Positions 1 to 13,383 of a DNA stretch of 64,000 nt are shown in pieces. Location of the stretch: positions 40,493,413 to 40,557,412 of the forward strand of contig NC_089753.1 in assembly GCF_040412425.1 (NCBI RefSeq), written 5' to 3'. A program made the position numbers and the translations under genes. This stretch comes from Macrobrachium rosenbergii. Its lineage: Eukaryota; Arthropoda; Malacostraca; Decapoda; Palaemonidae. The stretch's first letter is position 1. Each line of letters starts with the position of its first letter. A model generated the notes under the pieces. It was not told the DNA's origin and ran no database searches. It was given only the letters and a program-made list of their open reading frames with translations.

Positions 1-424
1 ACGAAGATATATATTTTCGTCCCAAGATACATAAACTCTTTCAAAAGGAGGATATGTAAGAGTTAGGAATATATGTTACTGAAAAGATACATGAAAAAAT
101 ACAAGGGTCGAAGGTACACAGATTTGGGAGTTACGTGACATTGGAAGATACATAACTACCCAACAAAAACACCGTATTGCAAAGGGTATTAATTGCATAT
201 CTGACATGTCATTTCGGTGATACATACCTTTACCTCGTGAAGATCCGGCCTCTTCCCAAGATGATACGTTGTTGGGGGGGGGGGGGGGGCATACACGTCT
301 GGGCAACAACGTAGACCAGTTTCCAGGAATAACTTCGCAACTCCAGTTGTGGAAACGTGTTTATAACGGCGCTTATCTTGTCGTTTTGTTACCTGGAAGG
401 TGTTGAGAAATTATTAATGGGAAT

Positions 425-716
425 AGAATGGAATATACAATTTAGGTCAAAGGACAAGCGCTGGGACCTATAAGGCCATTCAGCGCTGAAAGGGAGATGG
501 AGAGTCAAAAGGTTTCAAATGTGTAACAGGAGGAAAACCTCGCAGTCGCACTATGAAAGGAGAGGGTGGAGTGTAAGATGGAAGAAAGGGAATGTGAACG
601 GAGGTACAGTAAAAAGGAATGGAAAGGGGTTACAGTTAGCGGCCGAAGGGATGCGGCAAAGAACCTTAAGTAATGTCTACAGTGTACAGCGTAAGGCGCA
701 CTGACGGCACTAACCC
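425..716 (-). repeat. Repeat family B, copy 1
   Basis: A short dispersed repeat about 290 bp long. Plus-strand copies run from gggggttagtgccgtcagtgc, through ccctagctgcaaccccttt and tgttacacctttcaa, to agcgctgaatgacctcatag and tttggcctaaattctatatt. This copy is in reverse orientation. I cannot find convincing Pol III boxes, so SINE status is inference from size and copy number. Confidence 0.85.
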
Positions 717-987
717 CTCCCCACCCCCCTTGTATGGAGAAATTTATAATGGGGACATTCAGAAATGTACAAAAATTAACACTCACTCATTTACACATGC
801 AAACAGAGCACAAATTGCATATTTTGTGTGTGATCGTGTGTGTCAGTGTGTACTCCCGCTACACCTTCACAGACTAAAAACTACTGCTTCATTCAAAATA
901 CACCCAGGAAATTATAGACAAATACTGTATGTCTGAATCACAAATATGACATGTCAAATCTAATGCACAAACCACACTAAATGCATG

Positions 988-989
<2 letters not shown>

Positions 990-1046
<57 letters not shown>
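990..1046. repeat. (TA)n microsatellite
   Basis: Pure TA dinucleotide array of about 57 bp. Confidence 0.98.
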
Positions 1047-1049
<3 letters not shown>

Positions 1050-1050
<1 letters not shown>

Positions 1051-1132
1051 ACTGGAGTGCTGCGAGGCCTTTCGACACTTACGTCCAAAGTAAAGGACGT
1101 AAGTGTCGAAAGGGCCTCGCAGCACTCCAGTG
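1050..1132. repeat. Hairpin between microsatellites
   Basis: Arms 1050-1086 and 1095-1132 (cactggagtgctgcgaggcc … complement) are inverted with an 8-nt loop and a single-base length difference. A (TA)n array lies directly on the left; (CA)n(TA)n lies 70 bp to the right. Confidence 0.95.
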
Positions 1133-1200
1133 CCTCCATTCCTTCGTGGATTTTATCTTTATTTATATATTCATCACGTTCCATATTTTCGTGATTCAGT

Positions 1201-1313
<113 letters not shown>

Positions 1314-1607
1314 ATCCTGACTTACTAAATACATACGTAAAAGTTACATCACAGTACTTCAACCATAGGAAACCCAGGCCCTTCATAACAGCTGCTGCTG
1401 CTCAGTAATCCCTACTTAGGGTCCACTGAAAGGGAGAATTCCTATCTTACCAAGATTTCCTTCCCAGAAATGAGAGGTTCTTTCTATAGGTGGGACGGTG
1501 GTGTGCACAGATTACAGAACGTTCATTCCACGACGCGACAACATGAAAAGTGTGAAGAACCAGGTAACATGGTCATTAGGGTACAAGCTCATACCTACTC
1601 TTTCCTT

Positions 1608-1690
1608 TTCCCCACATACATACATGCACATATACATACATATACACATACATGCATGCATACATACATACATACATACATACATACTTA
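1608..1690. repeat. (CATA)n microsatellite, imperfect
   Basis: Tetranucleotide catacata with single-base variants, directly before foldback family F copy 1. Confidence 0.9.
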
Positions 1691-1695
1691 CATGT

Positions 1696-1914
1696 GTAAT
1701 TGTAATAGCCACAATGCCCGCTTTACTTCTCGTGGTCAGGTCGGCAACGTGAGCTCGTTCTTGATAGTCTGGATGCGGGTTTGAATCCTGCTACCGGACA
1801 TCAGAATTACTTCATGTTTCTTGCATTCGGATCTACGGCTTTGTAGTGACGAGCGTATCCAAAAAGCGTCAAGAATTGCAGTAGACAAAAGGGCATTGTG
1901 GCTATTACAATTAT
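1696..1914. repeat. Foldback family F, copy 1, with tRNA-like centre
   Basis: Ends gtaattgtaatagccacaat and its near complement attgtggctattacaattat. The centre contains tggtcaggtcggcaacgtga and a B-box-like gggtttgaatcctgctaccg. A (CATA)n tract abuts it on the left. Confidence 0.8.
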
Positions 1915-2061
1915 AAACGTATCTGGTAAACAGTGACTAGCAGAGTCCATACATAAATATATATATACATACATACACACATACACACATATATAAAACT
2001 GTAAATCTAGGTGAATCTACCGGTGGAAGACCAATTCAAGGAACGACCTGACTTCTAGGGA

Positions 2062-2590
2062 TTTTAGAGCATTATAGGTTTTATGAAATGGATTCTTTAA
2101 GTCTAGAAAAAAGCCTTATAGGTTTTGCGGAATGCATTCCCAAAGTCTGAAAAAAAGCATTATAGGTTTTGTGGAATGCATTACAAAAGTCTGTTAAAAA
2201 GCATTATAGGTTTTGTGGAATGTATTACAAAAGTCTGAAAAAAAGCATTATACGTTTTGTGGAATGCATTACAAAAGTCTGATAAAAAGCATTATAGGTT
2301 TCGTGAAATGCATTACAAAAGTCTGAAAAAAAGCATTATAGGTTTTGTGGAGTGCATTCCCCAAAAAAAAGCTTTATAGGTTTTGTGGAATGCGTTCCAA
2401 AAGTCTCAAAATAAGCATTATAGGTTTTGTGGGATGTGTTCTCAAAGTCTTGAAAAGCATTATAAGTTTTGTGGAATACATTCCCAAAGTCTGAAAAAAA
2501 GGCATTACAGGTTTTGTGGAACGCATTACAAAAGTCTGGAAAAAAGCATTATACGTTTTGTGGAATGCATTACAAAAGTCTGAACACACT
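2062..2590. repeat. 44-bp minisatellite
   Basis: About twelve units of 44 bp, consensus gcattataggttttgtggaa followed by tgcattacaaaagtctg and an A run. Unit starts at 2157, 2201 and 2245 confirm the period. A few units are shortened by A-run changes. No stable open frame across it. Confidence 0.93.
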
Positions 2591-2682
2591 GTGTGGAATG
2601 TTTAAAAACCAATCAAGACAGATAGGAATTTCGTTCGGCTTGGAACCAAGTGCGGAATGGGGTACACTCTAAAAAATTAAGG

Positions 2683-2882
2683 GTATAAAAGGGGTAGAAA
2701 AAGGGTATTTCTAGTGGTTAAAATAGCATACCCTATCGGGGTATATAAGAACTATAATATACCCTTTACAATATACCCATATCAAGGGTATAACATATAC
2801 TTGAAATACCCTTACTTAGGGGTGTATTGCAGGTAAAGAATACCCTTTTGCAGGGTATTCTACACGATGTATATACCCGTGT
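2683..2882. repeat. GGGTAT-rich inverted element, copy 1
   Basis: Starts tacactctaaaaaattaagg and contains many GGGTAT and ATACCC blocks in both orientations. It resembles the segment at 9828-9962 read on minus (tacactgtaaaaagttaaag). Possibly a MITE family with TACACT(C/G)TAAAAA ends. Confidence 0.5.
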
Positions 2883-3062
2883 ATATTAATTATATGATTA
2901 ATATATTAATCCATTACACCATTATGTGTAGTTATAGCATACATAAAATCATAAGGTCAATGATTTTAAAAGTTTGGTTTATCAATTTATTATTTTTATT
3001 GCACTTGAAAATCAAAAGTATATATATATTGCTATATGCGTATATGTCTATGTAATATATAG

Positions 3063-3160
<98 letters not shown>
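3063..3160. repeat. (TA)n microsatellite at the gypsy fragment edge
   Basis: About 98 bp of TA ending at the first base of the pol fragment. Confidence 0.98.
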
Positions 3161-3161
<1 letters not shown>

Positions 3162-4543
3162 TGGATCCCAAGGCCCCTCTCCAGCTAACAACGGATGCCA
3201 GTAACATTGCATGTGGTGCTGTCCTACAGCAGGTCATCAACGGCGCCGCCCAGCCCATCGCCTTCTTCAGCAAGAAATTCAATCCCGCAGAGACCCGCTA
3301 CAGCACATTCAACAGGGAACTCTGCGCGATGTACTGCATGAGTCCGGCACTTCAAGTTCCTCCTGGAGGACGCCCTTCACACCAGCCATTGGTTCACGCC
3401 TTCACCAAGCAAGGGGACGCATGGTCTTCCAGGCAGCACCGCCACCTCTCAGCCATAGCCGAATTCACCTGCTCCATCATGTACCTCCCCGGCAGGAAAA
3501 ATCCTGTAGCAGATGCCCTCTCCAGAGTTGAGTTGAACACAGTGCAGCTCGGAGTAAACTACCAAGACCTCGCCAGAGAACAGGCCGCTGACCCAGAAAC
3601 CCCGGCCTACCGCACCGCCATCACGTCCCTTAAGTGGCGGGACGTGACCCTGGCCCCCGGAGGCCCAAGTGTCCTCTGCGACATCAGTACGGGTCAGCCC
3701 CGCCCCTTGGTTCCAGCCTCACGCCGCCGCCAGGTATTCGACATAATTCACGGCCTCTCACATCCCTCTGGCAGAACCATGGCCAAGCTGCTCTCTAAAA
3801 AGTGTTTGGCACGGGGTGCAGAAGGACGCCACGTCCTGGGCGAAACAGTGCCTGCAGTGCCAAACCAGCAAGGTGGGTCGTCACACGCAGTACGGGGTAT
3901 GCGAGTTCCCGCAGCCAGAGCGCCGCTTCGGCCACATTCATGTCAATGTCATCGGGCCCCTACCCCCGTCAGGCGGGTCCAGATACCTCCAGACGGTGGT
4001 AGACCGCTTGACAAGGTGGCCCGAAGCCACACCTATGCAAGAAGCCACCGCCAGCGCGTGTGCCGAGGCCCTGCTTTCCAGTTGGGTTAGCCACTTCAGC
4101 GTCCCGAACCACATCACAACCGAATTGTGGTCCGCCCTGGCTCAGCTGCTGGGGACCACGCACCACACCACCATGGCATACAACCCGGCTGCCAACGGCC
4201 TGGTCGAGCGGTTCCACAGATCCCTGAAGGCGCCCCTCATGGCCCGCTGCACCGCCGAGGACTGGAAACATCAGCTGCTGTGGGTCCTCCTCGGTTTGAG
4301 AACCACCCCCAGAGCCGACAGCACCCCATCCGCAGCCGAAAAAACCTACGGTGAGCCCCTCTTGGTCCCGGGCGAACTTGTGACAGAAGATCGCCACATC
4401 CCATCACTGCAGAGACTCCGCGACGTGGCGGCAAGTTCGCCCCTTGCAAGCGCTGACGTACACCGAGAGGTCGGCCACCTTCACACCGCCAGAACTGTCA
4501 TCCGCCACCCACGTCTTCGTCAGGGTCGACGCCGTCCGCCATA
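3161..4543 (+). pseudogene. Ty3/gypsy-type pol fragment (RNase H and integrase), inactivated
   Basis: Truncated on the left exactly at a (TA)n array. The first part, 3161 to about 3800, reads as the end of RT and RNase H: TTDAS at about 3188 and a REL motif at about 3317. It continues through the LPGRKNPVADALSR linker at about 3484-3526 into an integrase HHCC finger (HGLSH at about 3750, CLQC at about 3843). A frameshift at about 3798-3803 moves the integrase into the next frame. In the integrase core the first catalytic Asp is replaced by Asn (HVNVIGPLPPS). The segment normally holding the second Asp is deleted before ELWSALAQ. The Glu is still present (NGLVERFHR). At least one more frameshift lies at about 4425-4465, before a VFVRVDAVR stretch. 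The RNase H region has also lost its TDHK block. It is a dead copy. GC content is much higher than the surroundings. Confidence 0.9.
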
Positions 4544-6347
<1,804 letters not shown>

Positions 6348-7339
6348 TGGACATTTTCTCCCATATGCCTTTGAATATTTGCATTTGTATATACAGTAAT
6401 CTTAAAATAAAATTCATTATTTGTTCAATTGCTATTATTTACTCCTCAGTACTTATAAGAAAGTTATGAAGAGCGATGTGGAATTTAAATATGTACCCTG
6501 CGATACCTGGAGAAACAAACCCTGAAATTGCTTTAATCAACTTTATTACATAGAAAATGTTTAAAGCTGCATGACATCAATCTTGATTAGACTGAACTTT
6601 ATTGTATACAAAATGTTTACAGCTACAGGAACTTGATTAGACTAGAAAGCCTGAGGTCTTACAGATCATGTATTTGAAATTCAAATTAGCACCAGAGATT
6701 AAATACTGACAGAATTTAGCACCAAATTGATAACTACTGTTAACCTACTTTATCATCAGGTAAGCCATATTCCCGCTCAGTTTCCAGGACGACTTGGGAA
6801 ATCCTAGCTGCTGCAACCTTTTGTCCATTTACTAGTAGGGACCTTATCCAAACCTCAACTGTTTTTCCCACACTGAAACCTAGGTCATTAGGCGTACTGG
6901 TGTTGCCCAATTCTTAAGAGGGTTTGCAAGCATTCTTCCTCAAAAGAATTTTGTAGCTTCCTCTTCTTACTACGGTTACTTGCTTTTTGGTTCTGTAGAG
7001 ATGAAGTTGCGGAAGTTGCTGGTGCAACAGACCGATCAGAACTTCCATTAGAAAGGTCAAAGCTGGGGGACACAGGTTGAGTTAAAGAACCCGTACTTGA
7101 CTCTCCAATTTGAAATTCATCAAAAGTGTTTTGAGTAACCTCAATAACTAGAGGATTATCTATAGGATTTACCTGTAAATAAAAAAAATATATATATTAC
7201 TCTACTATGAATATGTTGATAACATAAACTGCTGTATAATGGATCAGTTTTAGGTAATGATGCATTAGTAATTCTGATAATTTAAGATTATGGAAGGGCA
7301 AGCATAATTCCCTTTACTTAACTAAAAATATTAGATTTT

Positions 7340-7782
7340 TCGGTATTATTTCACTTATGGACATTAATTGCTTTCAACATAAAATATAGGTTTTTCTGTT
7401 GTATTATGATGTGATTTGAATGATTTTGAGGTTTATTTCCATCGCAAATGAATACTTATCCTTCCCCGGCAAATGATATACTGTATACAAAATTAATAAA
7501 ATTACGACTTGTCAGAATACACCCCCTCTCCATAGCTAATACGGCAAAACTGTGTTTACTGATTACAGTTTTGCCGTATTAGCTATGGGAGAGGGGGTGC
7601 AGTATTCTGACAAGTCGTAATTTTATTAATTTTGTAAACAGTATATCATTTGCCGGGGAAGGATAAGTATTCATTTGCGATGGAAATAAACCTCAAAATC
7701 ATGTAAATCACATCATAATACAACAGAAAAACCTATATTTTATGTTGAAAGCAATTAATGTCCATAAGTGAAATAATACCGA
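7340..7782. repeat. Near-perfect long palindrome (foldback element), family D copy 1
   Basis: Arms 7340-7553 and 7565-7782 are nearly exact reverse complements around an 11-nt loop (7554-7564). The outer ends read tcggtattattt and its complement. It sits in intron 2 (7173-7938) of the MADF pseudogene. Apart from a few single-base differences the arms match, so this inverted duplication is young or is kept homogeneous by gene conversion. Confidence 0.95.
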
Positions 7783-8459
7783 TTTTTCTATTGACCTTAC
7801 TGACCTAACCTTACATTTTTGCTTACCTGGGCCTACAGCAGGTTTATTGTGCAAATTTGAGTCTTAAATGCCAAGTAATTATACCTATTATTAAACTGCT
7901 ATGTAAATAATGTAATACACATATGTATATACTCTTACTTGTTCATTAATGTCACTGGAATATGTAGGTTGTGAAGCCACTGTATCATGTAAAAAGACAT
8001 CAAATCAAACAATTCCCACTTGGAGCTTGGTTTACCACATGAACCACTTGGAGCAGCCTGAATTTTTTATATTCATGGATGAAGTACCCTTCAAATTACT
8101 AAATTTTGCCCGCACTTGATCTGAAAGGGGAAAAACATATATTTAGCTTGATATAAAAATTATTAACTAATGAACTAAATATCTTTACAGAAATTATTTA
8201 AGTATATTAAATGTTTCATGCTAGGTTAGCATGATGTCCTCTTTCAGGGCATGGGTTGCAGACTTGCCTACACGTTTAAAATCTTAGGTGAAGTGTGAAA
8301 AATTAGGTTAGGATAACCCAAGCTCTCTAGGCTAATTAGTATACAGTCGGCAGTAGTTCAAACTAGGCTAGGAATAGCTTCCTTCTAGACCAGCCTATAT
8401 AGGTCTAGGCATAGCATTGCCGCTGAAAAATAGAATAGTCCTAACTTTATTTACACAAC

Positions 8460-8600
8460 CTGTGTCAGGTTCTGTAGCCTAGCCAGAGTCCGGTTCTGTA
8501 GCCTAGCCAGAGTCAGGTTCTGTAGCCTAACCAGAGTCAGGTTCTATAGCCTAACCAGAGTCAGGTTCTGTAGCCTACCCAGTCAGGTTCTGTTGCCTAG
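8460..8600. repeat. 24-bp minisatellite in an intron of the MADF pseudogene
   Basis: About six units of gtcaggttctgtagcctarc plus cagag. It lies in intron 1 (8121-8759). Confidence 0.88.
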
Positions 8601-9107
8601 TATAGCTACTAGCCTAAATGAAGCTAGAGAAGCACTAAAATATCACAGATTTGTGTTTATGTAATTTGATAATGCACACATGATAGCATAACGAGAGTAG
8701 ACCTAGGCTATAAGACAATCTGATATTCCAGATATACAGTACTGTAGTAGCAGACTTACCTGTATGAAGGTCAGCAAGTTCCGGAAACTTTTCCCCGAGT
8801 CGCTTGGTGATTTCTTCATAATTCTTCATCTTGAGACCTTTTTTCATAGAACTATCATGCTTGCGGTCCCATAAGCACCGTCTCCCCCTCAAATCTTCTA
8901 CCAAAAACTGCTCTGATGACCTTGAAATGCGCGCCCTCCCTCCCAGATGTAAACAAACGATAAAGTCGACGGTAGAGTAGAGTAGGGTAGAGGGAGAGGT
9001 GGGTTGAATTCAATCGTTATCGCTTTCAAAATTCGTGACGACGACACTAAAAAGTCGTCGTCAAAACATTAAAAGTTGACGTCAAATTCAAAAGTCAACG
9101 GAAATAT

Positions 9108-9128
9108 TGCTAGTGTGACAGCGCCTTA
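9108..9128 (-). mobile_element. Probable right terminal repeat and target site of the Harbinger element
   Basis: The tgctagtgtgacagcgcc edge (9108-9125) followed by tta (9126-9128) resembles Harbinger-type ends with a 3-bp TTA/TAA target duplication. It lies about 190 bp beyond the MADF exon, as expected for one element spanning 4544-9125. The partner left end is absent, so this cannot be confirmed internally. Confidence 0.45.
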
Positions 9129-9480
9129 ACTGGGCAGGTGGGAAGATTTCACTGACATAAGCTACTAATAACTCTACAGAAAGAGATGGATAATATGGAA
9201 ACAAGTGAATACACAAAATATTGAAAAAACCGTTGTGAGAGTAATTTCTCACGATGACATGGCAATGAAAATATTTTTATAGTGTAGATATTATATTCCT
9301 TATAACGATTAATTACTGCTTAGAGGCCACAATTAAAACAGCGTTACATCACACAACACCTTATCTACACTGCATAGCACACCATTGAAATTTCCCGGGC
9401 TTCCGAGTCGCGGCGCGCAGCAACATGCGCAATTACGGGACAACGAACATATTACACTGCCATATGCGTATGTCTGTGTA

Positions 9481-9557
<77 letters not shown>
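9481..9557. repeat. (CA)n(TA)n microsatellite
   Basis: (CA) to about 9500, then (TA). Confidence 0.97.
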
Positions 9558-9564
<7 letters not shown>

Positions 9565-9827
9565 ATATATGGATGTATATATTATAACTGCGGTTGTGTA
9601 ATCAAGGGACTCGTGGCAACAATATAAATTGCCAAGTACTGCATTTTGTAGTAGGAATTCTTGCTTCAAAACTATCCATAACTCAAAACCAATATGTTTT
9701 TAGTAACTTTTTTGGTGCATTACACTATCAGTGTAACAATGTGGTGATTTAATACAGAGTAAAAGTTTATTTCATGACATGATCACATAAACTTACCAAG
9801 CCCATTTTGAGACAAAGTGTAATAGAG

Positions 9828-9962
9828 GGTATACTATTCACAAAAAATACCCTGCCTCCTGATGCAGAGGGGTATTTTTGAGCCTTGGGGTGTTTTACCT
9901 TGTATATATACCTCAGCTCCATCGTTATACCCTTTCTGTACCTTTAACTTTTTACAGTGTAA
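9828..9962 (-). repeat. GGGTAT-rich inverted element, copy 2
   Basis: Ends in ctttttacagtgta at the high side and gagggtatactattcac at the low side, with paired ataccctg/gggtat blocks inside. Related to 2683-2882. Confidence 0.5.
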
Positions 9963-10074
9963 CAACGAAGCCGTGTGAAGACAAAAGTCGAGAAGAAGAG
10001 AAATATAATGAAAATTACAGGAATAAAAATCGTGTTCCTTATTCAACAGGAATACTGGACGTGTTCTTCTTCTT

Positions 10075-10075
<1 letters not shown>

Positions 10076-10141
<66 letters not shown>
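10076..10141. repeat. (GA)n microsatellite
   Basis: Pure GA array, preceded by ttcttcttct. Confidence 0.98.
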
Positions 10142-10143
<2 letters not shown>

Positions 10144-10704
10144 TTCCTTCTCTTCAAAGAACGAGAATCAGGAAAGGCAACAAAATTCAGAAGGTTTTTT
10201 GCGTGTTGCATATTATGAAATCTCAGAAGAGGATCGGTAACGCAAATAAAATTCTGGCAAAACATTAACTGGAAAAGTTCGCCTTCAAGTAATTATCAAC
10301 TTCCATTAACGTACGATATAAGAGTCTTAGTTGATGCTTCTCAGAAACAAGAGATATAATTGCTTCCACAGAAGAAATAAGAGAGATTATTATTTCACGG
10401 AACACGAGACTTGGCGGATTCGCCTTAGAAACAAGAGATCTTTTTTATCTACAGAAAAAAGAAAAAACCTTCACAAGGGGCTTAACTGCACTGCCTTACA
10501 AACAAAAGATATTTTTAATCTACAAAAAAAAAAAAACTTCACAAGAGGCTTAACCGCACTGCCTTGAAACAATAGACCTCGTTGTCTTAATACAGGAAAT
10601 GAGTGATAAATTTCAGAAACAGGAGACTTAGCTGGTTTGTTTTATACAAGAAAAATGTTTTCTTTACTTAAGAAACAAGAGAACTGATTTGATTATTTGA
10701 TTAA

Positions 10705-11220
10705 ACAAGTAAAAAATGGGCCGAAGTTTCTTCAGCGCAATCGAGTTTTCTGTACAGAGTATAATCAAGCTACCGAAAACAGATCTATCTTTCGGTGGTC
10801 TCAGTATAATGCTGTATGAGCCGCGGCCCATAAATCCTTAACCACGGCCCGGTGAGGTCTGTCCTATATCGTTGCCAGATGCACGATCCTTAACCACGGC
10901 CCGGTGAGGTCTGTCCTACATCGTTGCCAGATGCACGATCCTTAACCACGGCCCGGTGAGGTCTGTCCTATATCGTTGTCAGATGCACGATCGTGGCTAA
11001 CTTTAACCTTCAATAAAATAAAAACTACTGAGGTTAGAGGGCTTCAATCTGGTATGTTTATTGATTGGAGGATGGATGATCAACATAACAATTTGCAGCC
11101 CTCTAATCTCAGTAGTTTTTACGATCAGAGGGCGGACAGAAAAAAGTGCAGACAGACAAATTGCGGATGGACAGAAAAGGCCGGCACAATAGTCTTCTTT
11201 TACAGAAAACCAAAACCACG
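10705..11220 (-). repeat. Repeat family A, copy 1 (with internal triplication)
   Basis: A dispersed foldback family. A central inverted pair (ctactgaggytagagggct … agccctctaaycyagtag) is flanked by an outer part starting acaagtaaaaaatg with a short hairpin, and ending cttttacagaaaac. In this copy about 52 bp (cttaaccacggcccggtgag … atgcacgat) is tandemly triplicated at about 10828-10993. Confidence 0.9.
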
Positions 11221-11659
11221 AGACTTGCCTGGTCTGTCTTAGAAACAAGAGATTTATTAATTTAATACAGGAAACAACAGAATTTACTTGATTCAGGATA
11301 CAAGAAACTTCGTTGATTTCTCTTACAAAACAAAAGACCCTACTGAATTTACAAATGAAACAAGAGAAAACTGATTTAAGAAACAAAGACTTCGTAAATC
11401 TCACTTGTAAACAAGAGACCTTATTTACTACTTTTACAAAGGAACAAGGAAAGTTACCTGATTTTAGATAAAAGGAACAAAAGCACTCGATACTTTATAT
11501 AAGTAAAAAAAATTATTGACTTGATTAAAATACAAATCTTGTTTAATGTGACTTTGTAAACCGACGTCAAGTGAAACACTTTCCCTTGTAACTGACTCTA
11601 AAATTTCTATTACTTAGTACAAACAAAACACTGGGGAACCATCGGATTACGGGCGATAG

Positions 11660-11696
11660 AGACCTTTAGATGCTACTAAATATAGCGTAAGTGGAG

Positions 11697-11765
<69 letters not shown>

Positions 11766-11843
11766 GGGGTGTGGGTGAACCAACAAAAAACTAGAAAGTA
11801 ATTAAGAGAGATCCGGTGATACTGAGTATAGCGTTTGTGCAAG

Positions 11844-11922
<79 letters not shown>

Positions 11923-12087
11923 TTGGGATGAACCAACACGAAAAATAATTTTTTAAAAAATGCCTAGAGAGGATACCAAATATAGTGCAAATGACGTTGA
12001 GAAGGGGTGAGAAGGGGGAGGAAAGTGGGGGCGGGGGGAGAGGGGTCAGGTAACCCAGAAAATACTCAAAAAAAGGTCTACCAGCGT

Positions 12088-12148
<61 letters not shown>

Positions 12149-12150
12149 CC
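11660..12150. repeat. Three tandem ~150-bp units each containing (GA)n
   Basis: (GA)n arrays at 11698-11761, 11848-11915 and 12092-12148 are separated by related spacers (gtgggtgaaccaacaaaaaa / gttgggatgaaccaacacga; actgagtatagcg / ccaaatatagtgca). The (GA)n was therefore copied as part of a larger unit at least for the first two. Confidence 0.75.
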
Positions 12151-13330
12151 CTATTACAGAATCATGAGCGTTATCACTTACATATGTAACTATATCCCAC
12201 ATTGTGTTATTGCACTGTATAATGGATCTTCCAGGAATTATACGAGATTATTCACTTTAGATATTATTTTACAGTCTTCATTTAATCATGATATAATAAC
12301 CTCAGTTCTCTTATAACTTATAGCCAACTTTTTTCAACCTTTGTTCAATAATGCCTTCATACTGAATTCCGGTCCTCTTTTCTTTTCTAACATGCAAAAG
12401 AGAGGTAATTTCTGTTAATTCCATTTTAACATGTTAAAATTTGCCGTAAAATTCTGCATTTAACCTAGTCACTGCCCCGGTAATATTCTGGACCTCCCTA
12501 CCTTTATCCCATCTCAAAGTTTTCCGTATTTTTTTTATCTCCTCGGTTCATTTCATCGTCGCCATCTGATCGATATACTTCCATATTCACCTAGAAAATA
12601 ACTAAGATTTTTGCCTCCTTTGTGGCTATAAGGATGCCTATAATATTCTTCCAAATATATTAGCATACTTTCCCAGTGACCAGCAACGGTAAAACCCCCT
12701 TGCTTGATTCTTGTCATTATATCGTTGTTACTCTTCTCTTTCTCTATGAACTGACTGGAAATGTTTCCACCATCTATTTATTATTTATCTCTTAGTTTTA
12801 CTCCTTCATTACGCAGATTTTGCACTTCGTGTGTGTATTGTTTTAGTACCTTCATCTTATATAGTCTGATCTTTTAAAAAACATACATTTCCTCACATAA
12901 ATTCACTAACGTATTCTGCAACAACCTTAAACAACCCATATTTTTCATCATTGATCCATTACGAAATCTGAAAACATCTCAACGCTCGGTTTTTTTTTTT
13001 TTTTTTTTTTAGCGTACTCCAAACACTCAAGAATATCGGTAAACCTCTCCTGCCACGATTATACCATATTTCATCTCTTGAAATCCCCCTTTTTCAGTGC
13101 CTATCGTCTTAAGACTAAAACGACTTCAGTTTCCAATATCCTTTTTCCCATTTTCTTGCAGTCACCAGTATTGTGCTGAATAATTTTCTCCTAAGTGCAT
13201 TTTAAGTAGATATAATTTTGTATTTTTACATATTTTAACCTACACTGTTTATTAGTGCTTGCAGTGCGTTTGGAAAAAAGTATTTCCATTTCCACTGTGA
13301 CTTCATTTACAACTAACATCGCCTTTCCAT
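12150..13330. other. No gene seen
   Basis: AT-rich unique sequence with many stops in all frames; a T run at 12991-13010. Could be an old LINE, but I find no motif. Confidence 0.5.
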
Positions 13331-13332
13331 AA

Positions 13333-13383
13333 GTATACCTTAGTTTAACCAGACCACTGAGCTGATTAACAGCTCTCCTAGCA
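13333..13383 (-). repeat. SINE family C, 3' tail fragment
   Basis: About 50 bp matching only the tail of the copy at 50750 (aagtataccttagtttaacc … taacagctctcctag). A 5'-truncated copy is the usual outcome of incomplete reverse transcription. Confidence 0.7.

Larger units (their letters stand above)
6740..8917 (-). pseudogene. MADF-type second protein of the Harbinger element, three exons, frameshifted
   Basis: Three exons on minus. Exon 1 is about 8917-8760 (EQFLVEDLRGRRCLWD … FPELADLHTG, a MADF/Myb-like DNA-binding start; donor gtaag). Exon 2 is 8120-7939 (DQVRAKFSNLKG …, frameshift after about 30 codons, then KPSSKWELFDLMSFLHD …; donor gtaagag). Exon 3 is 7172-6740 (a Ser-rich linker, basic NRSKKRK, then a frameshift at about 6905). 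A final stretch in another frame ends LPDDKVG at TAA 6742-6740. PIF/Harbinger elements typically pair a DDE transposase with such a MADF/Myb-like partner needed for end binding (established). Convergent orientation with the transposase fits. No good ATG is visible upstream of EQFLVED, so the start is unresolved. Confidence 0.75.
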
